NCBI RefSeq assembly: GCF_964204645.1
Contig: NC_134025.1
Location: 5,461,001 to 5,525,000 of the forward strand
Direction of reading: 5' to 3'
From: Tubulanus polymorphus
Taxonomy: Eukaryota > Nemertea > Palaeonemertea > Tubulaniformes > Tubulanidae
DNA length: 64,000 bases
This document shows positions 27,601-38,602 of the stretch, in pieces. The position numbers were made by a program, and so were the translations under genes. Below the pieces are notes generated by a model. That model was not told the DNA's origin, ran no database searches, and saw only the letters and a program-made list of their open reading frames with translations. Positions within the stretch are counted from its first letter, which is position 1. Every line of letters begins with the position of its first letter.

Positions 27601-30480
27601 TAGAATCCGATCAGACAGACAGAAGTACTTCGATATTTTTTTTTCATCTGAAGCCGTATAAAAAGATGATATAACGTTATTATTGCCAGATCTTGTAGTA
27701 GTAGAAGAGGGAAACTGGTCGCATCGACGAGTGATTAATAAGGAAAATAGCACAAAATCGTTGTTGGTGTCCCATCGACCTATCTTCGCGCTTGGTTGAA
27801 ATGAGTTCGTATCTCTCTATCAATGAAGTATCTGATCGATGAAAACGTACTCGCTCAAATTGGCTCTCACCCGTCCGATGGTGCTGACGTTTTCTTTTTG
27901 ATATCCCGCGACCTCCAGTCCGTCGCTTATTTTTATCGCAGGTAGAAAATAATGTAAATATCGATAAGAAAAATGCATTCTAACGAGAAACTACAAACTA
28001 TTGTTGAACACATTTATTGCCTATGCACTGTGGATAATTATGTAGAAGGAAATGATATATTGCGGCGTATTTTTTATTTTGAAAGATTCTTTGTAACATC
28101 AACATATCTCATATACATTGCATTTGTTGTGTTTGCATTTCATCAAATAGATTTTCACTTGAAGTTTAAGGTTATCCTGGTGAAAACGAATATAAATTTC
28201 ACGATATTCATTATATTAGAGAACTATTTCGCTGTATTGGAATCATTCGGTTCTATCAGTTTGTCGTTTTTCAAATGATGTTGTTAAAGACGTGGTTTTC
28301 TAGCAATTCCCAATTGTATACATATATCGAAATGGATATCAACTTCATTCAGAAACTTCTGAGATCCTCGAAACGAAACGTTAATTCTTTTATAATCGCA
28401 TTATGAAATCGTTATGAAAACCTTGGTAATTGATCAAAGCAAAGTTTCTACAGGATGAATAAGGTTCCATTAGTGACCATTACGGCTAACAAAACAACTA
28501 CTCCAAGCGAGAAGCATCGTTTACGAAACGTGTAAAAAATACTTCCGAGCCTTGGGGGTGTGGTTCTTGAAATTTGGCGAGATCAAACCAACCGCCACTT
28601 GTCGATATAGTAATGTTGCTATGATGATAATGATGGGAAATTCTATACAACTGAACAATTTGCAATGAAACGAATAGACGGGCACCAAAGTACAAAAAAG
28701 TCCTCTAGAAATTAAGTTCCGTTCAACAGAGATACCATATAAGTTTTCATGTGAATTTTCTTTGCGACGAAAGGGTTAATGTTTTTGAATCAGAACAGAA
28801 ATACCTACCTCACTTTAAAAAACCAATTTGGAAATATTCCTGCATTATTTTCATAAATTGTGTCTTTATATCTTTTTATAGTTGGTAATGAAATTTTCTA
28901 TGCGCATTGAAGTAATCATATCTATAAGTTAGAATATATATCTGGATGGGGCTCAGAGGTTTCAGTAGCTTGGCTAGTCCATCATTTTGATTTTATTTTG
29001 GCTTAAATTATGTTTTGTCTTTTTGTGCAATACTTTCGCTGGTGGAGAAAATGAGATAGAAACTGACGGTTTTGTTGTTGTACGCACGTGTAGGTTATAA
29101 TATTAGAGTCGGAAAAGTAGTTGAATGAAGTGAAGAGCGAATCTGTTTCTGTCGTCAATATCACTTGACACGAAAACTTCGACGTATATATTTTAGTCAT
29201 AATATCTGCCAGAAACTCCTGACATACTTCCGATCATGAAATAATTCGTAGTTTCTTCCCGGTCATTTACTATACGCAGGTGTGATTTATATATACTTAA
29301 CAAATATACGTTAAATTGTCGTGTTAAACATATGATATATACATTCTGTAATTTGAATAACCGGTAGAAGAAATTTCGCTGCCGCGCGCTATACCACCAT
29401 CTGCGGAAACTTTTCTCCGGCGACTTAGTTCTGGAATCTTGATGCGAACAATGATATGCATCCATTATAGAATTATAAACTGACTAGGAAAACAGACTTG
29501 CACAGTCTCTCAAAGCATTTTGCGTTGTTCGGGATGTGATAGACTATTCAATAGCGACAAATTGAGTGGTTTGAAATCTCCATAATATTGATTACAAATT
29601 CAGCGTTCTCTCTTCAGTCCGTGTCACAGGTGTCTCCGCTGTCATCTCCTCGGTAGCTTGCTACCGTTCTAGTAGCTTAAATACATATATTTGTGAATAT
29701 TCAATTCTTAGCAACGAAATGGAAATTTGATTCGCTCACTTAAACTATATTTTACCAGTATTTTGCCCAATTTTTAGGAGAAATGCATATGGATTTAATT
29801 CATTGTTCCATCAGGAAAGGTATTTCCTAGAACTAGACCGATGGAAATCCGAACCAATGGATTTATACTGATAAAATATGTACAAGCGCCCGAAAGGAAA
29901 ACCAAATTAAACCGCCTCAAAATAAACATCGCTCAAATAAGAAATTTACGAAGATGCAAGTTTAATATATTTCATATAGAAACCAAAGTATTTAATCGTT
30001 TTATATTAAAGAATAGAGTAAGTGTTCGATACAGAGTTTTGTCTAATTTGATTGTAACACAAAGAAGAGGTTCCACTTTTTTTCCGATGATATATAAATG
30101 CAGAAGTATATGGGATTTTGCCGTAAGAAAATCGTATCTCTTCGTCTCTCTCTCTGATCAACGAGAAATACCGAACCTGTAGGATAACGATTAAATTTAA
30201 GTTGTAATAGTTTTCCGATAATCTCGTATTCGAAGTGAATTAAATAGTGTTATATACCTGTGTATGAAAACTGATAGTGGTTCGGTATTTCTATTTAGCA
30301 GCTGGCATTTTCCCTTCGTATACAAAAACCGTTCGAATACATTTACCATTCGACTAATACAAAAACTAATATTTTCAATCATAATAATAATACGTATTAT
30401 TATCATCATTAAAATCATCATTATATTTAATTTAGTAAATATTTATATTAATCAATTAATTACGAATCTGGTGATTTCTT

Positions 30481-30933
30481 TTACGTGTAGCTTAACTATA
30501 TGTATGTACAACCTTTGGAAATATTCGACTAGAGGTCCCTACAGACAGATGACCGGGCGCAGGGCGGGAATTTCTACGGCCATTACGTGGCCATTTTCTC
30601 CTACATAGAGAACTAGATCTTGTAGTAAAGAAGCTAAAAGGTTTGGTTCTACAATTTGTACAAAATAAGTTACAAGCAAAATAAATGTCTCTGATTTATA
30701 TGTATATATAGATATATTCGACTCCGGGTCTTCTGACTCTCTGTACATATTTGATATATTTATATATATATAATGAATGAATGAATGTATATATAGGAAC
30801 AATATACATACCAATGAAAAGGTACGGGCTCATTTTCGGTCTGAGCTCCACACACACGCACACGTAAACTAAGATCCACATTAATACTCCATTTGGTTTA
30901 AATATTCGAACTAAAGTTTTTTAATCGTTAATG
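30481..30933 (-). other. Probable FoxA 3' untranslated region
   Basis: AT-rich sequence immediately downstream of the FoxA stop codon (minus strand). It contains (TA)n and (GAAT)n-like microsatellites around 30750-30800. A distinctly GC-richer block at about 30541-30606 stands out. No canonical AATAAA on the minus strand was found between about 29.0 and 30.9 kb by eye. An ATTAAA variant lies at 30920-30925, only a few bases past the stop, which is probably too close to be the main signal. The 3' end is therefore undefined. Confidence 0.4.
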
Positions 30934-32274
30934 TTATAAACTTGCTGTAACAGCGGACGAGTGAGGTACGTGGTAACCTTTATAATAGTCTGTCATGCTA
31001 ACTTGGTTGTGGTCTTTGACACCGCCTCCGTGGTGGACCGGAGTAAGTTGGTTATAGTTCCCGTAACTTGCTTGCAAAGATTCGTACATTTTTAGATCCA
31101 TTTTGCTTTCGGCGGATGACATGAGATTTGTGATGGAGAACGGATGGTTGAATTGATTCAGTTGTCCGTGATGGTGGGGATGATGCGGATGACCCATGAG
31201 GCCCGATGTGTCATGAGTGAGGGATCTCAGGTCCGGATGGTGATGTTGGAGTTGTTGGGGCTGCTGCTGCTGTTGCTGCTGCTGTTGCTGTTGTTGATGT
31301 TGTTGTTGATTCACCGACGGCTGATGATGGTCCATTCGGTCCATTCGATCCATTCGGTCCATTCGGTCCATGGGATGATTTTGATGATGAAGATGATGAT
31401 GGTGAGGAGGTGTTGTGTTGTGATCATGGTTATTGTTCAACGGTTCTGGCTTGACCCCTGAGATACTTTGCGGCGAAGTAACGGATTCACACGGACTGAG
31501 CGGAGGCGACGAACACGATTTGCTTCCATTCAACGATTTGTCTGAATTTTCCGAATTCTCATCACGTTGTGTCTGCCTCAGCACCTCTTTTTTCGGACAT
31601 TTGAAGCGCTTTTGTCGGCGAAGATAGCAACCGTTTTCGAACATATTTCCCGAGTCCGGATGCAAGGTCCAATAACTACCTTTTCCGGGTCGATCGGGTG
31701 TACGGGGTACTTTTACGAAACAGTCATTGAACGACAAACTATGCCTGATTGAGTTTTGCCAGCGTTGTTGATTCTGACGGTAAAACGGAAACAGGTCCAT
31801 GATGAACTGATAGATTTCGCTAAGCGTGCACATTTTATTCGGAGACTGTTGAATAGCCATGGTAATCAACGAAATATACGAATACGGCGGTTTTGCGTGA
31901 GTGTAACTTCGACGATACGTTTTCTCTCGGGCTCGGTTGATGGCTTGGGCGCGATTATAGTCCATAATTGCCGGTGACATAGCACCGTTCATCGTGTTCA
32001 TAGTTCCCATCGAAGCCATGCCGTTCATGCTACCCATAGTGTTCATATTGTTCATGCTGTTCATATTACCTGACATGGACATACCCATACCACTCATTCC
32101 AACTCCGCTTGCGCCCATGCTTCCCATACTCATAGGCTGTGGCGAATAACTCATATTGCCCATAGACATACTTCCCATGCTGCCCATGGTGCCCATAGCG
32201 TTCATCGTGGGCGATATACTCATAGAATAGCCACTGCTACACGAGGCATCGTACGGTGACTTGGTAGACAACAT
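30934..32274 (-). CDS. FoxA: Forkhead box protein A (FoxA/HNF3 family) transcription factor
   Basis: This nuclear winged-helix DNA-binding protein belongs to the FoxA family, pioneer factors that specify endoderm and foregut. The frame gives 446 residues in one exon. Residues 1-115 are rich in Met, Ser and Gly, as in other FoxA proteins. The forkhead domain spans about residues 121-225, from [18 protein letters not shown] to LRRQKRF, and is complete. It includes the recognition-helix segment [15 protein letters not shown] and the [13 protein letters not shown] wing region. The tail contains a SUMO-type VKPE (K275), a His/MDR/poly-Q stretch (about 290-345), and the FoxA-specific motifs [11 protein letters not shown] (377-387) and DYYKG (429-433). 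The start is the first in-frame ATG, at 32274. The frame stays open about 125 bp further upstream, to a TAG, but that part has no ATG, only a GTG at 32331. A Cys replaces the usual Leu in helix 2 (NKMCTL). The family call is very secure; the exact N-terminus is less so, because an upstream spliced exon is possible. Confidence 0.95.
   Translation of the reverse strand: MLSTKSPYDASCSSGYSMSISPTMNAMGTMGSMGSMSMGNMSYSPQPMSMGSMGASGVGMSGMGMSMSGNMNSMNNMNTMGSMNGMASMGTMNTMNGAMSPAIMDYNRAQAINRAREKTYRRSYTHAKPPYSYISLITMAIQQSPNKMCTLSEIYQFIMDLFPFYRQNQQRWQNSIRHSLSFNDCFVKVPRTPDRPGKGSYWTLHPDSGNMFENGCYLRRQKRFKCPKKEVLRQTQRDENSENSDKSLNGSKSCSSPPLSPCESVTSPQSISGVKPEPLNNNHDHNTTPPHHHHLHHQNHPMDRMDRMDRMDRMDHHQPSVNQQQHQQQQQQQQQQQQPQQLQHHHPDLRSLTHDTSGLMGHPHHPHHHGQLNQFNHPFSITNLMSSAESKMDLKMYESLQASYGNYNQLTPVHHGGGVKDHNQVSMTDYYKGYHVPHSSAVTASL
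31261..31308 (-). repeat. CAG/CAA repeat encoding poly-Gln in FoxA
   Basis: Mixed CAG and CAA codons encode a Gln run with one His interruption, in the FoxA region between the forkhead domain and the C-terminal activation motifs. The interrupted codon mixture should make it more stable than a pure CAG tract. Length polymorphism is likely. Confidence 0.9.
31330..31371 (-). repeat. 9-bp tandem repeat encoding Met-Asp-Arg units in FoxA
   Basis: On the plus strand a TCCATTCGG-type unit of 9 bp repeats about four to five times. In the protein this gives consecutive MDR triplets followed by MDHHQ. It is a coding minisatellite within the low-complexity tail of FoxA. Confidence 0.85.
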
Positions 32275-32411
32275 CTTGCTAACTCTGACCAAGTCCTGGC
32301 TGTATGAAGTGACGTTAGTATCTGTACTCACTTTTAGGTTGATCGCTCGCTGGAATTTGTGTACTCTACCAAGTGTTGAAGTAAACTATGCCTGTGGAAG
32401 GTTGACCCAAG

Positions 32412-32569
32412 GTAAATACTTCAATACCAACACTGTCAAACCACGCCTTGTGTCGTTAATACATGCAAATGTTTTATCGTCGCATTATCAATGGCTTTGA
32501 TTGGACAGAATCGTCGCCGCCCTTTTGTTAAGTTCTTCTATTCTGGTGTGTAAGCGGCTTTGCTATTGG
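32412..32569 (-). promoter_or_regulatory. Candidate FoxA proximal promoter
   Basis: Upstream of the FoxA start (minus strand) several core motifs cluster within about 160 bp. An exact octamer ATGCAAAT (POU-type) lies at 32463-32470. A weak TATA-like GATAAAAC (minus strand) lies just beyond it. CCAAT boxes on the minus strand appear as ATTGG at 32500-32504 and 32565-32569. A TCF/LEF-like CTTTGAT starts at 32495. A forkhead-type GTAAATA at 32412-32418 would allow autoregulation. The motif matches are exact, but their function is inferred from position only. Confidence 0.45.
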
Positions 32570-35500
32570 CTTGACAAGGCGACATGGAATGGTTGACAGC
32601 GCGCGGCGGTATCGCCGGCGTAGCTGATGTGAGTGGGCATCGTATAAGTGTTTTTCTGGCAAGTTTAGTCAAAGTTTCCCTGAAAAAAAAACCTGATGAT
32701 AAACGCTGAAAATATTTTCGAGATAATCTCTTTTCCAAATTTACGGAGTTTTTGCAAGAATTCAATATCTAAGACGCAAAATCATTCCATATAGTAGAAT
32801 CGTTTTCTGACGGTTCCCATTCTAAACGTATAAGCCATACGTTTTATGCTCGGGCACGTACGCGGGGCTTCTAGTTGCTAAGACATGATACTCCCTTTTT
32901 TAAATCGAATAAAGCCTTCGTAGGCGCTTGAATGGAATCAAATCGGCCCACAAAGAACTAAATCTGTGAAGCGTTCAAAGCAATATAACACACCAACAAA
33001 TAACTATATTTCCGCCGTTGGCTCGTTTTTTATCCCAGTGGTTTAGAAGAGCACACCTGCTTGAAAAAAGACGATTCTCACTGGTTATCGTGTATGCTCT
33101 TCATTACAGAATGTGTTGACTGAGGTGTAGTAATGTAAAGGGTAAAGCACAAATATCCGTGCGTATAGAATTGTAATAAAATTCGTCAGTTTTCATGGTT
33201 CGGACAATACGGTTTGTTTGTTAAGAGGTTCTTTGCCGGTATGCTTGCCTAATTTGTCGTGTCGAAGAGATGAAGATAATGTCAACAAGTTAGTATATAA
33301 ACAGTTTATCGTCAACACGTTAATGAAAGCTGAACTCATAATTCAATTCTAAGGAGAGATCACGGGGAGATTGGAACTCCGAGAGAGTTCCAGCACGCGG
33401 TTATGAGGAATATCATCCGGTGCGGAGGACTGGTGGGCGACGCAATCAATGTCGTTAAATCCGGTGCCGTTGAAAAGACTCCAACAGTGCGAGTGGTCGG
33501 GGGTCGGCGGTGCGAAAAGATTTTCGAGATCTCAGTGAAAATAAACGACTATGGCCGGCGTTCATATTCAGCAACAATTTCAAAGTAATTGTGAATGGGT
33601 AATTTAACCGCGTCTAGACATCTTGTTGTTTTATATTCAATTTTACTTATTCAGAATTGTGAAGGTATGGCACCACATCACTGTCTCCATTTTTAAGAGA
33701 ACACGAGGTAGAAAATTGTCTTTGAATCAAATCAATATTTTCCTGATAATGCTATTTGATACGTATGTGGTCTAAACTCACTGATCTAATGGTCCACGGA
33801 CACGGGCCGGTTTCATATTCAACGACTTGCACAGAACGTTCAATTAACCTCGATAACAGAAGGCTTATAATGAAATGTAGCTCCATAAGTTGCCTGTAAA
33901 ACAGGACCCAGAACGGATTCTTACGTGTTTTTTCACTTTTACTCGGCTTCATTGAAGTAAATCTCAAATTACCTCCTTTGGTGATTTTGAAAGTAGTTTC
34001 TTACGGTCAACTACGCTGAAGCTAGAATTTGAAGCCGACGAGAATGCGCATATTATTGTAAATTCGCGGCGTGCAAATTAGCTTAATTCTTTTACTGCGA
34101 CTTCGCGGCTATAAATAAAAGGCGATTGACCATTGCTGAACAATTATGTCCCTCCACTGGCCATATAATCATATCAACACCTGGTCCGACACCTTTCTTT
34201 AATTCAACCTGTAAATGTGTGTGGCCGTATATTATTATTATGATCTTTATGACCAAATTGTATATACGCCAGTTACCTGTCCTTACGAGTCATTGTTCCC
34301 TTTATCAGGTGTTGTTTGGAATTCATAATGGCTGACAATAGAGATTTATATTAGTGGGAGGAACGGTGTTTGTGTTTCAATTTTCCCACCGATTTTTCGT
34401 GTTGTTTCGGCAATTATTGCGATTTAAGTTGTCGTCTACCTCCAAATAGTGGACGCTCTTCTTGCATATGGCGGCCACTCAATCTCGCGCCAGCAGGTCG
34501 CAAGGACCCAGGATCGTCAGAGGCAAATCTTCAAGCACTGCGACAGATGACTGATACCAAGAACTGAACGACCCCAATCACGGCTAAAACGATCAAACAC
34601 TTGAAGTTAGCCCACAGATGGGAGAATTGGCCGCTGTTCTCTCCGAATAACCCAAATCAAGAATTAATGTTCAATTTATTATCGGTAATTTCACCCCGAA
34701 ATGGCCAGATATTTGACTTCATTCTAATTTTGTTGTAAACTTGGATTCTTCTTGGATTCTTCTAAGGATGTTTGGTTGTCGATTGGATGAGGATATGTCG
34801 TATCGGCCTATCACCGATTGTTAAGAGACACACCACACAAAAATATAAGAAAGTAAAACGTTTTGCTTTTTTCGAGTTTACTCTAAACTTGGCTTCTAGT
34901 CAAGGACGAATTTCATTACTACAAACGATTTTACTTCAAAATATTTCGTGGATACCACTGAGGCGTTTGGATACGTGTGTCTTTGATTTTTGGTGCTGGC
35001 ACAAAGACACCCCGTAGGTATTGTTTTCATAGAAAAGCTAAGCTTTCAATGCGTCGCGTATAATAGTAAAAGATGAACAACGCGCATTCTAATGTCTGAG
35101 CGCATCAGACCTCGTGACTATAAAGTGCCATTAATTGAAGGCTTTGTCGTCGCTAATTGATTGATTTGAGGATTTTACGGAGCTTTTCTAAACACGGGAT
35201 GATTTTGAACTGTTGCCACCATCCGCCTATCCATTACAAACGACACTTCTCAATCAGAATGTTTGATTTCGTTCACACTTCTGGCATGAAAGGCTTTTTT
35301 ACGGTGACAGCGAACCCACTATTTTAGTGACGTCGTGTTGCGTCAACATCACGTATCTCGTGGTGCTTGACAACGAAAACAATTTGTCCGAGAATTTTGG
35401 GAGATTTAATCAGATTTTACGAACTGCAGTCGATATCATTTTGCATAAATGAAGATCTCTTAGGCGTTAAGCATTGTAAAACAACAATCTCAATGGCAAG

Positions 35501-38375
35501 CAAACGAATGATTGAGCTACTTAATCCAAACTAGGGATGTTCACTTCCCTGGCGCAACCGTGAAGTGAAGACTTACTTATAATACCAATTTTTATCGCAA
35601 AAAGTATGAAGGTATCAATACAACTTGTAATGGTGCATTTTTAGAAATATTTGAATGACTCGGGTGTCTTAAACCGGATGAAACATTTTTAGTTCGCAGT
35701 TCCTTGGCAAATATCTGCGTGTCTTTTCCGTACTCATTTAATTTGTCGCACATATACAATCGTCCTTAAGCAGCCCAAAGACGTTGCAGAGGTCAATTCA
35801 TAAATTTTTTCAAATCGAAAATAAGATGTTATTCTCAATTCTTGAAATTCTTATTCCCATAAGCAATACGCGAATCTTGGGACAGCATTGTGACATATGT
35901 CTATCGGTCGTTTCTACAGCGATGTACTTTCATACGGATATTTTGACATGTTTCTATATTGATTATACCTTATTATACCTTATCAATCATCAAGAATATT
36001 TCATTTATACTGAATGCTGATTCATCGACTCTAAAACGAAACCTGAATTAAGTACATACAATGACAGAAAAAACCCTGGTTGGTGTAAACAACCGGGGAG
36101 GCTGGCTGTGACTGTTAGCGGTAAAATCCCCTCAGTAAAAATGATAAGTTAATTAATTCAATTTATTCTGAAAATGTATTGTATTCTAAGAATTTATTTA
36201 AGACTTAAGTGCAACAAATGAGTCCATTGCACAATTCCAATATATTGCAGTATTATTGCAAAAACATTTGGGAAATATCTTGCTTTGAAATGTTCTCGAA
36301 AAATTGCCAAGTGGGGATTTTTGGGATTTGTAGATTAACCTACTTTGACTTTGGGGAATTCAACCCAGAGGATTTTCACCTAGATTCTAGGATGAACGGC
36401 GTATATCACTGTTCAATTGTCGGAATAAAACATCATGCACTGTTTGCGATAAGTTGTTACACGGTAAATATTTTTCCAATGGATCAGTGGATAAAACATA
36501 TTTGACCAGGTCTTGATCATATTTACTCGATTTTTGACACCGCCATGTTCGCGATGGTTTTACACGGCTCGTATCAACATAAAATACAACATCGTTGACA
36601 ATAGAAATACCATATCCGATGGGCACTATTAGAGGCGATAAAGCGGATTTTCTACACTTAATGTCTGGATTAAAAAATTGCATTTCAGAAAAATTTAGAT
36701 TGATCCCCACAATATCCACAGCTGCGCCTTTCAGTCACTGCCGATTAACAGGCGCGCAAATCGCGACAATAACAATGATCGCGCAGATTCCACCGAAAGG
36801 TGGCCATGGTAATTAACCATATTAATACCGATAATAACTTCAGCCGCATTCTTTGGATTTCTTTAGCTCGACTGAAGAACACCTCCACCGGCAAACAAAC
36901 GTTAGAAACCTTCAGAAATTCCTGGCCATTATCCGACAAGAATAGACCGGAAAGTTTAGACTCCTTAATTCAGAAAAGGATCCCAATGCTCGATCCTCGA
37001 AACATTTTGTAGGAGGCTATATTGTAGTTTAGGAACAAGACTTGGTATTCCTACCCCACAGTTTGAGAACAGATTTTTGTAAGCGATGAAGTGGCCTCGA
37101 GGGTACTCAACGCAGCATGAAATGAACAACAAGATGGTTCGACTTTTGATAGATTTTATACGTGCGATTTCCCGTGACAATGCTTCACAACACTCTCACT
37201 TAAGATAATGAAAGTCGATTGTGCACCCTTACTTACTCTATCTGAAAATTGGCTCGGTCGGCTGCCTATGTTATCCATACATATAGTTCTAACGAAAAGA
37301 GTGTATTTATTCAACAAAATGCCGGCATTCTTATTTTAGACTGGCCCAAAACTGGAAATTCATCCATACTCACTGAATTCTCATGAGTGATCTGGCTCAA
37401 CCCAATGACGTTATCATCGATCGCTATAAACTATAAACGACAAATCCATTCTCTAATCTACGAAATGGTAGAAAAAATAACTGATACATAACTAATAATG
37501 TGATCGGGTTGAATTTGTATTATTTTGTAGCCGTTTCAATGAATCTTCATAGCAGCTTACAAAACGACTGTATGACATTACAACGTACACGAATACGGGC
37601 GACGATAGAATACAATATTGTCATTACAAACCAAAGTATCACTGGTCGAATATTATTCTAGGTTTATCTTATGATCATTTTCGAATGTTTTCTCTCCACC
37701 TTTTCATTGTCTTATAAGATACTCGCGTGTTTAACCGCTGGTTCGTGTAGACCGCGTGAACTTCACGATCCATCGCAGGCGCGCATGTGTTACGAGTAAA
37801 GGTCGATAACCGCAGTGGAAAAATGCTGTTTTCCACAAATTCATTCTTAAAATAGTCTTACCTTTTTATCATCGACCATCTTATTGTATTAATCCTCACA
37901 TATATAGTCTCGTTACATACGAATTCAAGTTCTTACATTCAACATTCAAAATGTCATTGTCAAACCGAGGAAAATACATTATATCTATTTCAAAGTAACA
38001 TTAACTCTTTGCATGCAACTTTGTTAAATTTTCAGATCTCAGAATTCTCTGATTTGTTCTTAACTACTTTCAGTACATGATAATAAAGCAATTATGAGGG
38101 CTTTATACTAACAGGGACATAGTAAAACTATATATTTTCTGTTTCAGAACAACCTATTCTATCTAAAAATCTATACTTTTCAAAAATTTTGCTGTCTGGG
38201 GTAAGATGAGGGACCCCAGAAGGCCCCACCCAGGGTGTGGTTGTACTAAATAAGCCTGTTTTTTTTACAGTAATTAGCCAAGGAAAAAAAGAGATCAGAG
38301 AGAAACTGATTATAATTCTCCATTTTATCCAAGCTAGGGCCGTTGTTGATCACTGGGAAAAGTTTTGGGGTCCTT

Positions 38376-38418
38376 GGGTCATTATGATGGTCAATATCTC
38401 AAGGTCAACGAAAGGTCA
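38376..38418 (+). promoter_or_regulatory. Four direct nuclear-receptor half-sites, including a DR5
   Basis: GGGTCA (38376-38381), TGGTCA (38388-38393), AGGTCA (38402-38407) and AGGTCA (38413-38418) lie on the same strand with spacers of 6, 8 and 5 nt. The last pair is a perfect DR5, the spacing classically used by RAR/RXR. It lies inside a possible interspersed repeat, so it may be fortuitous. Confidence 0.45.
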
Positions 38419-38558
38419 AAAAATCAAATTTTAAAAAATTATTTTTTAATTTCAGTCAATATGTCTTCTCTAGTATCCTCTATTGCTGAGTATCCTCTCA
38501 TGAGCTGAAATAAAGTATTCCTCGAGGTGTCTCCGAATATTAGGGGGTCTTTGTGACC

Positions 38559-38602
38559 CCCTAAATTCCCAGAGGGGTCACCCTAAATTCCCAGAGGGGT
38601 CA
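38559..38602. repeat. 22-bp perfect tandem duplication
   Basis: The 22-bp unit at 38559-38580, beginning CCCTAAATTCCCAG, is repeated exactly at 38581-38602. Identity of the copies implies a recent duplication. Confidence 0.9.

Larger units (their letters stand above)
1..30480. other. Long intergenic region with no recognisable gene
   Basis: About 30 kb to the left of FoxA without any open frame that I recognise as a protein. The open frames are all short (about 60-123 codons). Many overlap each other on opposite strands, and none shows a known domain or a convincing splice-linked partner. The stretch is AT-rich with short microsatellites and palindromes, listed separately. A few patches are visibly richer in CG dinucleotides than their surroundings, for example about 7180-7440, 16480-16870, 19970-20240 and 20755-20900. 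Such patches are typical of enhancers or conserved non-coding elements, but this cannot be shown from one sequence. Small exons of a poorly conserved gene or a non-coding RNA could be hidden here. Confidence 0.6.

Noticed and set aside
31144-31461. 105-codon plus-strand frame opposite FoxA
   Set aside because: Antisense of the poly-Gln/His low-complexity part of FoxA (a Leu-rich run), a shadow of the real gene.
32275-32331. N-terminal extension of FoxA by 19 residues from 32331
   Set aside because: The codon at 32331 is GTG, not ATG. The first ATG is at 32274.
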